NCBI GenBank assembly: GCA_013361525.1
Contig: JABFXY010000134.1
Span: 23,032 to 87,031, forward strand
Source of the DNA: Polyangiaceae bacterium
Lineage (GTDB): Bacteria > Myxococcota_A > Polyangia > Polyangiales > Polyangiaceae
Reading direction: 5' to 3'
DNA length: 64,000 bases
The notes beneath the pieces were generated by a model. The model did not search any database and had not been told where the DNA came from. It saw only the letters and a program-made list of their open reading frames with translations. Positions within the stretch are counted from its first letter, which is position 1. Every line of letters begins with the position of its first letter. The position numbers were made by a program, and so were the translations under genes. Below are positions 40,358 through 49,294 of this stretch, piece after piece.

Positions 40358-41317
40358 TCAACGCTCGAGGACGATGCGGGTGCCTGCGTAGGCACCCGTC
40401 AGCTCGATGACGGCGCGCCCCTCCGCTTGTTCGACGCGGAGCGGGAAGCGCCGTCCGTCTTCGAGGAGGAGCTCCCCGGCGATTTTTCCGTCCTCGCCCT
40501 GAGACAACAGGGCGCGGCCCTCGAGCGTGCGCGTCGGCGTCGTGAGGACGAAGCGTTCGCCTTCCCACTCGATGCTCGCGAGCCGCGACTCCACCTCCGC
40601 GAGCCGCGCGAGCGACGAGTCCAACGTCGCCGGAAGCTCGAGGTCGACGATGCGGTAGCGACGCTCGACGCGCGCGGCGGCGGTCGCGCTCGGATTCGCG
40701 GGGACGCTCGAGACGGTGTTCGAGCGCGGCGTCGAGGTCGGGAGGCCCAGATCCTCGAGGACCGCATGGTGAGCGCCGCGCGTGACCCAGAGCAGGGACG
40801 CGAGCACGGCCGCGGCAGCGAGCAACCAGCGTGAGCGCAAATGCCGGCGCAGCCGACAGACGCGCTGGCGGACGACATCGGCGGGGAGCGCTGCCTCGTC
40901 GGCGATGTCTGCGAGGCGCTCGCCCTCGGCTTCGCGCAGGACCCAACGCATCGTCTCGTGCGACGCCGGCTCCTTCTTCGCTTCGTCGAGCACGGCTCGC
41001 AGCAGGTCGCGCTCCTCGACCGGATCGACGAGCGGCTTCGCCTCGACCACCTCCATCGGCTGCTCGCGCCATCCTCGACGGTGGAAGTCGGCGACCTTGT
41101 GGCGCGCGATCGCCATGAGCCAACGCGGAATGTCGGCCGGATCCTCAGGGGCGCGCGTCGCGGCGAGCGCATCGCAGAGCACCGACTGGACGACGTCGTC
41201 GACCTCCGACGAAGGCACCCGCCGCCGCACCATGATGTGCAGCTCACGGTGAAGTGCCGTGGTCGAAAGCGCCTCGCGCACCGCCATCGCGCCACCCGTT
41301 GTCATCGGGCCATCCAT
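40358..41317 (-). CDS. ECF-like sigma factor fused to a membrane helix and periplasmic domain
   Basis: A 319-residue protein. Residues 20-85 match sigma70 region 2 (SSEVDDVVQSVLCDALAA, IPRWLMAIARHKVADFHRR). Residues 120-160 resemble a degenerate region 4 (HETMRWVLREAEGERLADIA, VVRQRVCRLRRHLR). Directly after it comes a membrane helix (about 164-178, WLLAAAAVLASLLWV). An exported beta-rich domain of about 135 residues follows, ending with GTRIVLER. Normally the membrane part belongs to a separate anti-sigma factor; no such gene adjoins. The start could also be an ATG 4 or 10 codons downstream. The sigma assignment is good; how a tethered sigma is released is inference. Confidence 0.82.
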   Translation of the reverse strand: MDGPMTTGGAMAVREALSTTALHRELHIMVRRRVPSSEVDDVVQSVLCDALAATRAPEDPADIPRWLMAIARHKVADFHRRGWREQPMEVVEAKPLVDPVEERDLLRAVLDEAKKEPASHETMRWVLREAEGERLADIADEAALPADVVRQRVCRLRRHLRSRWLLAAAAVLASLLWVTRGAHHAVLEDLGLPTSTPRSNTVSSVPANPSATAAARVERRYRIVDLELPATLDSSLARLAEVESRLASIEWEGERFVLTTPTRTLEGRALLSQGEDGKIAGELLLEDGRRFPLRVEQAEGRAVIELTGAYAGTRIVLER

Positions 41318-41395
41318 CGCCGACCGAACCCGATTGTGACGCGCCGCTCGGCGAAATTCTTCCCTGCGCCCCGAACGAGCCGAAAATCGCAGGGA

Positions 41396-43315
41396 TTATT
41401 CGAGCGCCAACGAGTCTTTTTCCCGCGAGCGCGCACGCCAGCAGGCGGACCGTTGCGCCTCCGACGGGCTGCCCAGGCGCAGCTCGGAGCGATGATCCCA
41501 GAGCAGGTGGTAGAGGTGCCGGCAACCGTCCCCGGGCCCGTAGTGCACGACCTCTCGGGGCTGGCCGAACAGGCGGGCAAGGATGCTGCGCGCGTTGTAC
41601 GAGACGTGTGGCTCGTCGGCGACGGCGCGGAGCAGCTCCCAGGACGAGCTCCGATCGAGGGACCGAACCTTGTAGCCCTTCGCCGCGAAGCCGTTGACGA
41701 GCCAGCTGTCGCGGACGCTCTTGCCGAGCGCCGTGACGAGCTTCCCGTAGCGCGTCTTCGCCTCCGTCAGGCGCTCACGCAGCGGCCGCTTCTCCGACTC
41801 GTCGAAGAGCTGCTGATTGGTGAGGTAAGCCAGTGAGTCGGCCGCATCGAGCGCGATCGACGTGTCCGGGTCGCCGAGCACGTCGACGAGAGGCGCGATG
41901 GGCTCGACCGTGGCGGTGTGTCGCACGGCTTTGACGGCGAGACGCTGGAGCGCAGCGCGATCGAAGGCGAGATCGATGGCCGGCGTCGGGGCGAGGAGCG
42001 CCCGCATCGGCGGATACGGATCGTCGGCGAGCCCGACGAAAAACGGTGTCGACGCCGCATCCAGCGGCAGCGACGAGGGCGAGAACCCGAGCACTTCGCG
42101 CGAGGCAGTCGCGAGCAGGACATCCCTGAAGAACGGCCCCGCGTCTTTTCCACCGAGGAAACCGATGGCTTCGACGATCGAGGCGAGCACCGCGGAGTCC
42201 GTCTCGTCGCGGAAACGTGCGACGAGCTTCGACGTCTGCTCTTCCGTACCGACCGCCGCGATGAGCTCGACGGCTGCGACGCGCACGTCCGCCGAGGCAT
42301 CTTCGAGCCGCGCGAGGGCGAGCGGGACGTCGTTGCCGTCACCGACCAGCGCGAGCCGGAGGAGCGCCGTCCGCCTGCGCGCCGGCCTCGGGTCGGAGAC
42401 TTGTTTGCGCGCGAGATCGGCCGTTTTTTCGCGCTCGGCCTCGAAGCGTTTCGCGAAAGGATGAACGACGCCGATGTCTCGGCAGCCGCCGGCGGCGTCC
42501 ATCTTGGAGCAGTAGATCCGGACGTGGAGATGATCGTCGTGCGCGGCGGCCGCGCCTGGTTGTCGCAACAGCTCCGCCGCTCGATCGATGACCGCTGCGG
42601 GCTCGTGCGTCGCGCGCGCGTGCTCGAGGAGCTTCTTCTTCAGGCCGTCGCTGATGAACAGGTATTGAAGGCTCGCTCCCTCGAACTCGATCAGGGATTT
42701 GACGACGATCCACGTGCGGGCCGTGTCGAACGCGAGCTTCTTGTCTTTGGTCATGCCGTCGTTGTGGATCTGCAGGAGATCCGACGGGTCCGCGGGCTTG
42801 CCGGTCACGGCGTCGCGGTAGCAAAACGCGACGTCCGCATCGCGTCCCGCGTTGTGGCTGACCGACCATTCGATGTCGCCCCCCTCTCGGCGGCCCAAGT
42901 TCCCCACCCAGAGCGGTGTCTTCGTTTTGGAAAAGAGGGTGTCGCCCGCGTGCTCGAGGAGCTGGACGAGGTTGTCGGTCCCGTAGCGGAGGTTTCGTTC
43001 CTTCTGCTTGGGCAAGATCTGCAGGGCGGAAGACTCCGTCAGCTCCCGGGCGTTCACGACGCGCCCGTGGGTCGTATCGCCGATGGAGACGCTGGCCCCC
43101 TCGATCTCGCCGTCGAGGTACGGGAACGTCAGCCTCGTGCCGCTCGCTCGCGCCGCCGACGGCAAATCGACGAGCGGCATCAGCGGGTCGAGCGGCTCCT
43201 CCGGCGCGCGGACCTCGGTGGTTCGGTCCTCGAAGGGGGGCGGGCGCGGCGGCTCGGGCGTGGAGCACCCCGCGAGCGCGAAAGCCGCGACGGCGAAGAG
43301 AGCCCACCGCACCAT
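41396..43315 (-). CDS. MepA-type murein endopeptidase fused to HEAT-like repeats (lipoprotein)
   Basis: A 639-residue lipoprotein (lipobox ALAGCS). Residues 65-285 match penicillin-insensitive murein endopeptidase MepA (LAS family): SHNAGRDAD with H154 and D161, DTARTWIVVKSL, and AHDDHLHVRI (H259-H264), the zinc ligands and catalytic residues. MepA cleaves D-Ala-mesoDAP cross-links in the periplasm. Residues 310-600 form HEAT-like helical repeats (VPLALARLEDASADVRVAAV, VEPIAPLVDVLGDPDTSIAL). The repeats may recruit partners to the enzyme. Typical MepA is about 275 residues, so the fusion is the notable feature. It is a divergent neighbour of the propeller lipoproteins across 63 bases. Confidence 0.88.
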   Translation of the reverse strand: MVRWALFAVAAFALAGCSTPEPPRPPPFEDRTTEVRAPEEPLDPLMPLVDLPSAARASGTRLTFPYLDGEIEGASVSIGDTTHGRVVNARELTESSALQILPKQKERNLRYGTDNLVQLLEHAGDTLFSKTKTPLWVGNLGRREGGDIEWSVSHNAGRDADVAFCYRDAVTGKPADPSDLLQIHNDGMTKDKKLAFDTARTWIVVKSLIEFEGASLQYLFISDGLKKKLLEHARATHEPAAVIDRAAELLRQPGAAAAHDDHLHVRIYCSKMDAAGGCRDIGVVHPFAKRFEAEREKTADLARKQVSDPRPARRRTALLRLALVGDGNDVPLALARLEDASADVRVAAVELIAAVGTEEQTSKLVARFRDETDSAVLASIVEAIGFLGGKDAGPFFRDVLLATASREVLGFSPSSLPLDAASTPFFVGLADDPYPPMRALLAPTPAIDLAFDRAALQRLAVKAVRHTATVEPIAPLVDVLGDPDTSIALDAADSLAYLTNQQLFDESEKRPLRERLTEAKTRYGKLVTALGKSVRDSWLVNGFAAKGYKVRSLDRSSSWELLRAVADEPHVSYNARSILARLFGQPREVVHYGPGDGCRHLYHLLWDHRSELRLGSPSEAQRSACWRARSREKDSLALE

Positions 43316-43378
43316 GACCTTCTATGTAGACCAATCGGCGAAGAGGGAGAAACGAAGAGAGGTGCTAAAGTCGGGCGC

Positions 43379-44425
43379 GTGACTCTTCGGCCCGGTGTGG
43401 GGTGGATCGCGGCAGCGTTCACGGCGCTGCTAGTGCCGCTGGGCTGTGGCGGCAGCGCCGCGGACGCGCCTGCAAAACCCCCGATGGGACAGATGCCGTC
43501 GGCCTCGACCTCCGCCGCGGGTGAGTGGCTTCCTTGGCGCGTGACCGCCGGAACGAGCGTCCCGTCGGACGACCGCGAGGAGCGCTTGTTCGAGGTTCGG
43601 CGCGTCACCGAAGGTTGGATCGTCCAGCAAATCGCCTGGACGCCGGATGGCACGAACATGCTCGTGGCCGCCGTTCGCCCCGGAGAACGCGGCCTCAGCC
43701 TCAACATGATCCCCTCGTCGGCCGGCCCCGCCACCAGGCTGTCGCGCATCGGTGACGAGGTTCGCGCGTTCGCCGTCGGCGGCACGAAGAGCGCTCCGCG
43801 GATCGTCTACAGCACCCCGAAGGGCCGCGGCCTCTTCGAGGTCGATGCCGAAGGGGTCGTGCGTCAGGTGGAGATCGGCGCGCTCTCGGTGGATGCCGCG
43901 ACGATGGGCCCTGATTCCAAGGTTTTCGTCGTCGCAAAAGAGAGCTCGGCGCCGCACATCTTCTCGGTCGAGCTCGGCGACAAGGCACCGAAGCCGATCT
44001 TGTCGACGGACGTCGCGACAATCGCCCCCGCCATCTCGCCGGATCGCTCGTACGTCGCATATGGGCGGCGCGAGACCTCGGGTGGCGCACGCGTCCTCGC
44101 GTACGCGAGCATCGAAGGACGGAGCGGCGGCGAGCTCGCGACGGTGGACCACGCGCTGCGACACTTGTCGTTCCACCCATCGGGCCGCTGGCTCGCGTTC
44201 AGCTCCGACCGCGACACGTTGGCGTTCGACATCTATGCGGTCGAGCTTCCGGGCACGCTCTCGGTGATGGGCGGCTCCGGCGCGCGAGGCGAGCTGCACC
44301 GCCTCACGTTCTCACAAGCGGACGCGCCATCCTTTTCACCCGATGGTCGCTCCCTCGCATTTTCGTCGACGCGACAGGGCGCAACGTCGGATCTGTACGT
44401 CGCGAGGTTTCTCGAGGATCCGTGA
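43379..44425 (+). CDS. TolB-like beta-propeller lipoprotein
   Basis: A 348-residue lipoprotein from the GTG at 43379 (signal ending VPLGCGG). The mature part has WD40-like/TolB propeller repeats: IAWTPDGTNMLVAAV, PAISPDRSYVAYGRR, LSFHPSGRWLAFSSDRD and PSFSPDGRSLAFSSTR. It lacks the rest of the Tol system. Its stop overlaps the GTG start of the 1160-residue gene, so the two are co-translated and probably form one surface assembly. The longer frame from 41918 is antisense to the MepA gene and not coding. Confidence 0.88.
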   Translation: MTLRPGVGWIAAAFTALLVPLGCGGSAADAPAKPPMGQMPSASTSAAGEWLPWRVTAGTSVPSDDREERLFEVRRVTEGWIVQQIAWTPDGTNMLVAAVRPGERGLSLNMIPSSAGPATRLSRIGDEVRAFAVGGTKSAPRIVYSTPKGRGLFEVDAEGVVRQVEIGALSVDAATMGPDSKVFVVAKESSAPHIFSVELGDKAPKPILSTDVATIAPAISPDRSYVAYGRRETSGGARVLAYASIEGRSGGELATVDHALRHLSFHPSGRWLAFSSDRDTLAFDIYAVELPGTLSVMGGSGARGELHRLTFSQADAPSFSPDGRSLAFSSTRQGATSDLYVARFLEDP

Positions 44426-47400
44426 TGAAGATTCGCCCGCCCGCTCGCCGCTCTCCGACCTCGCTGCAGAACGAGCCGCGTGCGCGCTGGCTCGCGGCGC
44501 TCGTCCTCGTCGGCCTCCACCTCTCGGCGCCGGCCTGCAGCGCTTCGGTCACGACCAAGACGCCGAACACGGCGGCAACGCGTCCGGTCGACACGGGCCC
44601 TCCGTTCGAATCCCCGGCCCATTGGGTCGCTTTCCCGCAGACCGTCGGCGTCGCGCAAGCCACGCTCCCGCTCGCAGACGGCAAATGCCTCGTCACGACC
44701 GACGACGGCCAGCGTTGGCTCGTCACGCCGCACGACAAGTCGAAGCCGTGTGTCGGCTCCGGCGTCGCGTCCGGCTCGCCGACGTTCGAGCCGCTCGTCG
44801 GTGCGCAGCGTCTCGGCGAAGAGTTCCGCTTCATCGCCGAAGGCGGCGCGGTCTACACGAGCCGCGAGGCGAACGGACCCTTCGTGCGCTACGTGAAGGC
44901 GCCTACGTATCTGCGCCGCGTCGCCGCGCGCGGCTCGTCCATCGTGGGTCTCGACGACGCGGGCGCGACCTACTTCTACGACGGCACCGCTTGGAAGGCG
45001 GCGGCGGTCCCCAAGGGGGCGCGCGGCATCGACGTCGCCGCCGACGAGAACGGCCGCGTTCTCTGGCTCGGGGCGCCCGAGTCGGCGCTCGTCTCGACGG
45101 ACGCAGGCCACACCTTCCGTGCACCGAACGCGGCGCCTCCGCGCATCGGCGCGCACGCTGCAGGCTTCACGAAGAGCGGCAAGCTCGCCGCGCGCGGCGC
45201 GCTCGGCGGCTACGTTTGGGAAGGCGATTCGCTCGCGCCCACCACCGAGACGATCTCCGAGGTCGACGTTCCCGACGTCGAGATCGAGCCGACCGTGGGG
45301 CCGCGCGCGACGATGATCTCCGAGCAGCGCGCGGCGCTCGACGGATCCCGCTACTACGAGATCACCGACGCAAGCGAGGCCGGTCGCTACAGCCTCGCCA
45401 AGGCATCGCTCGGCCAACCGGTCGAGAAGGTCGCGCTCGAAGAGCTCGAGCAATGCGACAACGTGAAGGTCGCTGCATCCGCGGGGATTCTCGCGTTCGG
45501 TTGCACGAAAGAGGTCCCCGATCAGTCGAGCCTCGCGGGCGAGCTCTACATCTCGAAGGACGGCGGCTCGACGCTCGAGCTGAAGGCGACGGTGACGACC
45601 CCCAGCTTCAGCGACATGACGTTCACCCTCGCGCAAAGCGGAACGATGCTCGTGCTCGGCGCGTGCAAACCCGCGTCGGCGGAAGGCGAAGACGAAAAGC
45701 CTGCCGAGAAAGACGCCGACAAGAAGGCCGCGGCGGACGCCAAGTCGACGATGTGCCAGCCGAAGGGCCCGCTCTACGTCGACGGCAGCACGATCAGCGC
45801 GGGCACGGTGCCCTATCTCGAAGAGGGCAGCGCGCGATCGCCGATGTTGTCGCCGGATGGCAGAACCGCCTATTTCCTCGGGCGAAACCGCAAAGACTCG
45901 ATGTCCGCCGTGTTCGTGTCGCGCGACCGCGGGCACTCGTACCAGATGCGAACGATCGAGCCGCCGCAGTCTGCGAGCTGGGGCGACGAAGAGGTGGTCG
46001 AAGACGAGTCGGGCTACGTGCGGCCTCTCTATTTGACGGAGGGCCACCCGCTCACCATCGACGAGACGGGCACGCTCGGGGTCGTGGGTGAGCGAGACAC
46101 GGGCCTCGCGTGGATCACGCTCGACGCGGACGGGCGCATCGCGAACGTCGGCGAGCCGCCCGAACCGAGCTTCATGATCGGCGGCGTCGGCAATCGCGTG
46201 CTGGCGCTCGGCTACGGCCAGATGGACGGCATCCTTCGAACGTGGGAGTCGCTCGACGGCGGCGTCACGTGGGCCGAGGTCACCTCGACACCCGCGGTGC
46301 AACGCTACGGCGAGCGCGGCGGCGCGTTCATCTGCGCGCAGGGCGGCTGCCTTCTCGGTGACGAGCTCGCGCGCATCGGATGGGAAGGACAGAGCGAGGC
46401 GCCGTTCACCGTCGCGGAGGATCCGTTCCCCGCGATCAACGACGCCAAGCTGTCGATCCCCCTCTCCTGCCAGCTCGTTCCGAAGAGCGAGTGGGTCGCG
46501 ATCGAAGGCCGCCCGGAGGAGCGCGCGAGCGCATCGGCGACGAGCTACAACGCGTACGGCAGCTCGCCGCAGTTTCCGCAGATGCGCGAGATCCTCCGTG
46601 GCAAGACGCTGTGGAGCGTCGCGAGCCTCGCCGACGACGGGCGCGTGGACATCACGACGGCGGCTCTCCCCGACAAGGACGGCGGGGCGCCGTCGGTCAC
46701 GAAGAAGGTGCTCCTCGCGGCCGCGAAGAGCCCGAAGAACGGCATCCTCGCGACGACGGTGCGCGCACAAGCCGAGGGCTACGTCGCGCTCCGCGCGAAC
46801 GTCCCGCTCGACAAGGGTGGCGGGCTCGACACGACGAAGAAGCTCGAGAGCTTCGAGGTCGCGTGGCAAAACCAATACACCGGCACGCTCGCCAAGAAGT
46901 CGGTTTCGTTCGACTCGACGTGGATTCCGAGCCTGTACTCCGGCACGACCCTTCGCCCGAGCTTGCTGACGGTGACCATTCAAGGTGTCACGATTCAGCC
47001 TGTCCCCGGCGGCAAGGCCACCTACGTCGATACTCAGACGAGCATCCCGTTCGACTACCCGAACCTCCAGGCGATCGTCACCGACGGCAAACCCGTGACG
47101 GGCGCGGACGCGACGTTCCTCGGTGGGCGTCCGTTCGCCGTGCTCGTCGCGGATCGATCACCGACCGGACAGGTCGTCGTCACCGCACCTGCAGCCGTCG
47201 CAGCTAAAGGCAAAGGCCCGAAGGCGGACGCAGCGCCTGCCGCGATGACGGTCGCTCCGTCGCTCGCCGAGGTCGATTGGATGTACACGGGCGAGCGCGT
47301 CGGATTCGTCGCGCTCGCGACCGCGCAAGAAGGCGGCGAGCCCCCGACGGCGACAGGCTTCATGATCGAGCCCGACGGAAAGCTCTCGGCGCCGATCGAT

Positions 47401-47904
47401 CTCCCGACGCTCGCGGACCTCGCCGATCGACCGCAGCCGTGCTCGGCCGAAGACCGCAAGACCACGCCGCGCACGGTCTCACCGCATTTCGGAAAGTGGG
47501 GCGCGCTCCTGTTCGACCAGGGTCGCCGCGCCATCATGGTGGCCGATGCAGCACCGAGCAGCGCGTCGGCGACGTTCGCGACGACCGCGATGGAACCGGT
47601 GTGGCTCCTCACCGACGGCGCGATCCTTCACGGTACGAAAAAAGATCCCTGCCTCGCTGCTTGGCGCGCGTCCGGTACGCGACCCGGGTTCGTCGCGATC
47701 GTCGGAGGCAACCCCGAGCATTCGTGGCTACTCCGACAGACCTCCGGGATGAAAGCGCCGCCGAAGGGCGGGCCGTCCACCGGGCGCTGGACGCAGCAGC
47801 TCGAAGCGCGACCGATGACATGTCGGTACCAGCCGGACCTCGCCGTTCCGTACGAAGTGATCGCGAGATCACATCAGCGGATGTCGGACGATCAGCCGAG
47901 GTAG
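44422..47904 (+). CDS. Very large exported Asp-box propeller protein
   Basis: An 1160-residue protein starting at a GTG that overlaps the previous stop; an ATG one codon later is equally likely. The N-terminus is a signal-like hydrophobic run ending in LSAPACSAS, a probable lipobox. The rest is beta-propeller sequence with Asp-box-like motifs (VSTDAGHTF, SKDGGSTL, LSPDGRTAYF, VSRDRGHSY, ESLDGGVTW). A charged Ala/Lys/Asp linker lies near 415-440 (EKPAEKDADKKAAADAK). No catalytic residues are recognised. By its size and pairing with the smaller propeller it is probably a scaffold or adhesin on the outer membrane. Confidence 0.85.
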   Translation: MMKIRPPARRSPTSLQNEPRARWLAALVLVGLHLSAPACSASVTTKTPNTAATRPVDTGPPFESPAHWVAFPQTVGVAQATLPLADGKCLVTTDDGQRWLVTPHDKSKPCVGSGVASGSPTFEPLVGAQRLGEEFRFIAEGGAVYTSREANGPFVRYVKAPTYLRRVAARGSSIVGLDDAGATYFYDGTAWKAAAVPKGARGIDVAADENGRVLWLGAPESALVSTDAGHTFRAPNAAPPRIGAHAAGFTKSGKLAARGALGGYVWEGDSLAPTTETISEVDVPDVEIEPTVGPRATMISEQRAALDGSRYYEITDASEAGRYSLAKASLGQPVEKVALEELEQCDNVKVAASAGILAFGCTKEVPDQSSLAGELYISKDGGSTLELKATVTTPSFSDMTFTLAQSGTMLVLGACKPASAEGEDEKPAEKDADKKAAADAKSTMCQPKGPLYVDGSTISAGTVPYLEEGSARSPMLSPDGRTAYFLGRNRKDSMSAVFVSRDRGHSYQMRTIEPPQSASWGDEEVVEDESGYVRPLYLTEGHPLTIDETGTLGVVGERDTGLAWITLDADGRIANVGEPPEPSFMIGGVGNRVLALGYGQMDGILRTWESLDGGVTWAEVTSTPAVQRYGERGGAFICAQGGCLLGDELARIGWEGQSEAPFTVAEDPFPAINDAKLSIPLSCQLVPKSEWVAIEGRPEERASASATSYNAYGSSPQFPQMREILRGKTLWSVASLADDGRVDITTAALPDKDGGAPSVTKKVLLAAAKSPKNGILATTVRAQAEGYVALRANVPLDKGGGLDTTKKLESFEVAWQNQYTGTLAKKSVSFDSTWIPSLYSGTTLRPSLLTVTIQGVTIQPVPGGKATYVDTQTSIPFDYPNLQAIVTDGKPVTGADATFLGGRPFAVLVADRSPTGQVVVTAPAAVAAKGKGPKADAAPAAMTVAPSLAEVDWMYTGERVGFVALATAQEGGEPPTATGFMIEPDGKLSAPIDLPTLADLADRPQPCSAEDRKTTPRTVSPHFGKWGALLFDQGRRAIMVADAAPSSASATFATTAMEPVWLLTDGAILHGTKKDPCLAAWRASGTRPGFVAIVGGNPEHSWLLRQTSGMKAPPKGGPSTGRWTQQLEARPMTCRYQPDLAVPYEVIARSHQRMSDDQPR

Positions 47905-47921
47905 TGGATCACCAGGCACGA

Positions 47922-47990
47922 CGTCCGAAGGACGAGCCGCAACTTGGGACAGCCCCAAGCCCCGCGGTTTTCGGCCCGCAGGCTTGCGGG
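47922..47990. repeat. Palindrome-rich gap before pssA
   Basis: The 124-base gap 47905-48028 holds CGTCC-GAA-GGACG (47922-47934), a CTTGGG...CCCAAG hairpin (about 47943-47959), and CCCGCA-GGCT-TGCGGG (47975-47990). This is the same style of closely spaced GC hairpins as at 954-1087 and 2099-2228, though the sequences differ. It may terminate the propeller operon. Confidence 0.65.
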
Positions 47991-48028
47991 GGGCTGACGA
48001 CGACGGATAAGGTGGCCGAAACCCTGCG

Positions 48029-48850
48029 ATGAAGAAGCGCCGATTCGATCTCAGAAAGACGCTGTTCATCCTCCCGAACCTGATCACCTTGTCGGCGATC
48101 TTTTGCGGGTTCGACTCGATTCGGCTCTCCGCGCGAGCGTCGAGTGAGGACGACTTTCACCGCGCCGCGCTGCTCATCGTCTTTTCGATGTTCTTCGACA
48201 TGCTCGACGGTCGCGTCGCACGCCTGACGAAGACGCAGAGCGCGTTCGGCCTGCAGATCGACTCGCTCGCCGACATCGTCTCGTTCGGTGTCGCGCCCGC
48301 GGTGCTCGTCTACGCATGGACACTGCAGCGCTTCGGAGACTTCGGCCTCGTCGTCTCGTTCCTGTTTTGCGCCTGCGCCGCGATTCGGCTCGCACGCTTC
48401 AATGTGATCAGCATGAACGCGACCGCCGGCCGCCCGGCGAAGCCGTCGAAGTACTTCCTCGGCCTGCCGACGCCCGGCGCCGCAGGCATCCTCGTGTCCA
48501 TCGTGGTTGCGAACCACGCTGTCGAAGGCGCGATCGGTCAGGCGAAATATGCGTGGGTGATTCTCGGCCTCACCCTCACGCTCAGCGTGCTGATGGTCTC
48601 CAACGTCGAGTTCCGGACCTTCAAGGACGTCCGCCTCAACATGCGCTCGGCCGCGTTCGTCGGCTTCGCGATCCTCTCGAGCACCATCATCTCTACCCAG
48701 ATGAAACCGCACTTCGTGCTCGTGTGGCTGCTCGGCTTTTACGTCTTGATGGGCGTATTCGAAACGCTCTGGCGTTTGCCCGGACGGTTGCGCGAACGTT
48801 CGGCACGGCGCGCCGAGGTTCGGAGCTCCAGCCCTGATTTGAATCCATGA
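48029..48850 (+). CDS. pssA: CDP-diacylglycerol-serine O-phosphatidyltransferase (phosphatidylserine synthase)
   Basis: A 273-residue membrane enzyme that condenses CDP-diacylglycerol with serine. The CDP-alcohol phosphotransferase signature D-x2-D-G-x2-A-R-x8-G-x3-D-x3-D is intact (FFDMLDGRVARL, GLQIDSLAD), and several membrane helices follow. The tail is basic and cytosolic. Other family members (phosphatidylglycerophosphate or cardiolipin synthases) share the motif, but length and the NLITLSAIFCGFDSI start favour PssA. The next gene starts within its stop (ATGA). Confidence 0.9.
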   Translation: MKKRRFDLRKTLFILPNLITLSAIFCGFDSIRLSARASSEDDFHRAALLIVFSMFFDMLDGRVARLTKTQSAFGLQIDSLADIVSFGVAPAVLVYAWTLQRFGDFGLVVSFLFCACAAIRLARFNVISMNATAGRPAKPSKYFLGLPTPGAAGILVSIVVANHAVEGAIGQAKYAWVILGLTLTLSVLMVSNVEFRTFKDVRLNMRSAAFVGFAILSSTIISTQMKPHFVLVWLLGFYVLMGVFETLWRLPGRLRERSARRAEVRSSSPDLNP

Positions 48851-49245
48851 AGAATCGCGTCTTTTTCCCGCAGGAAGCGCTCGACGAGTGGGTCGCAGAG
48901 GACAAAGTCGACTTCGCAGGCGACGAGCTCACCATCAAAGCCGAGTCTCGCCGCTACCGGATGATCGAAGCCGTCCGCGTGCTGCGTGAGGTCACCGATG
49001 GCCGTGACCCGAACGAGCTCGTGGGAAAGGTGAAGTCGCGGGGCTACCTGATGGAGCTCGGCGCCGAGATCATGGATACGTCGCTCATCCTGGGCGAAAA
49101 CGCGTACGACATCGTGCCGGGCTTCGTCGGCGCGCCGGTCGGCTCCTTCGAAGAGCACCGCAAGTCGCTGCCGCAGATCACCGCTGAAACGGCACAGGCC
49201 ACGAGCGACGAGGAGTTGCTCGCGGCGTTTCTCGTCCGGCTTTGA
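48847..49245 (+). CDS. Conserved hypothetical protein coupled to pssA
   Basis: A 132-residue cytosolic protein starting in the pssA stop codon. Visible segments: FPQEALDEWVAEDKVDF, YRMIEAVRVLREVTDG, VKSRGYLMELGAEIMD and an acidic C-terminus. It has no signal, membrane helix or known motif. Its position between pssA and ccsA/hemX suggests a house-keeping role in this lineage; nothing shows which. Confidence 0.8.
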   Translation: MKNRVFFPQEALDEWVAEDKVDFAGDELTIKAESRRYRMIEAVRVLREVTDGRDPNELVGKVKSRGYLMELGAEIMDTSLILGENAYDIVPGFVGAPVGSFEEHRKSLPQITAETAQATSDEELLAAFLVRL

Positions 49246-49294
49246 ACGGGCGCGGGCTCCTCCGCCGCGCGCCTCTGCTACGTTAGGCGGGTTC

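Noticed and set aside
44233..46983. 916-codon minus-strand frame
   Set aside because: It is the antisense of the large propeller genes; Arg/Leu/Ala/Asp-rich with no domain pattern.
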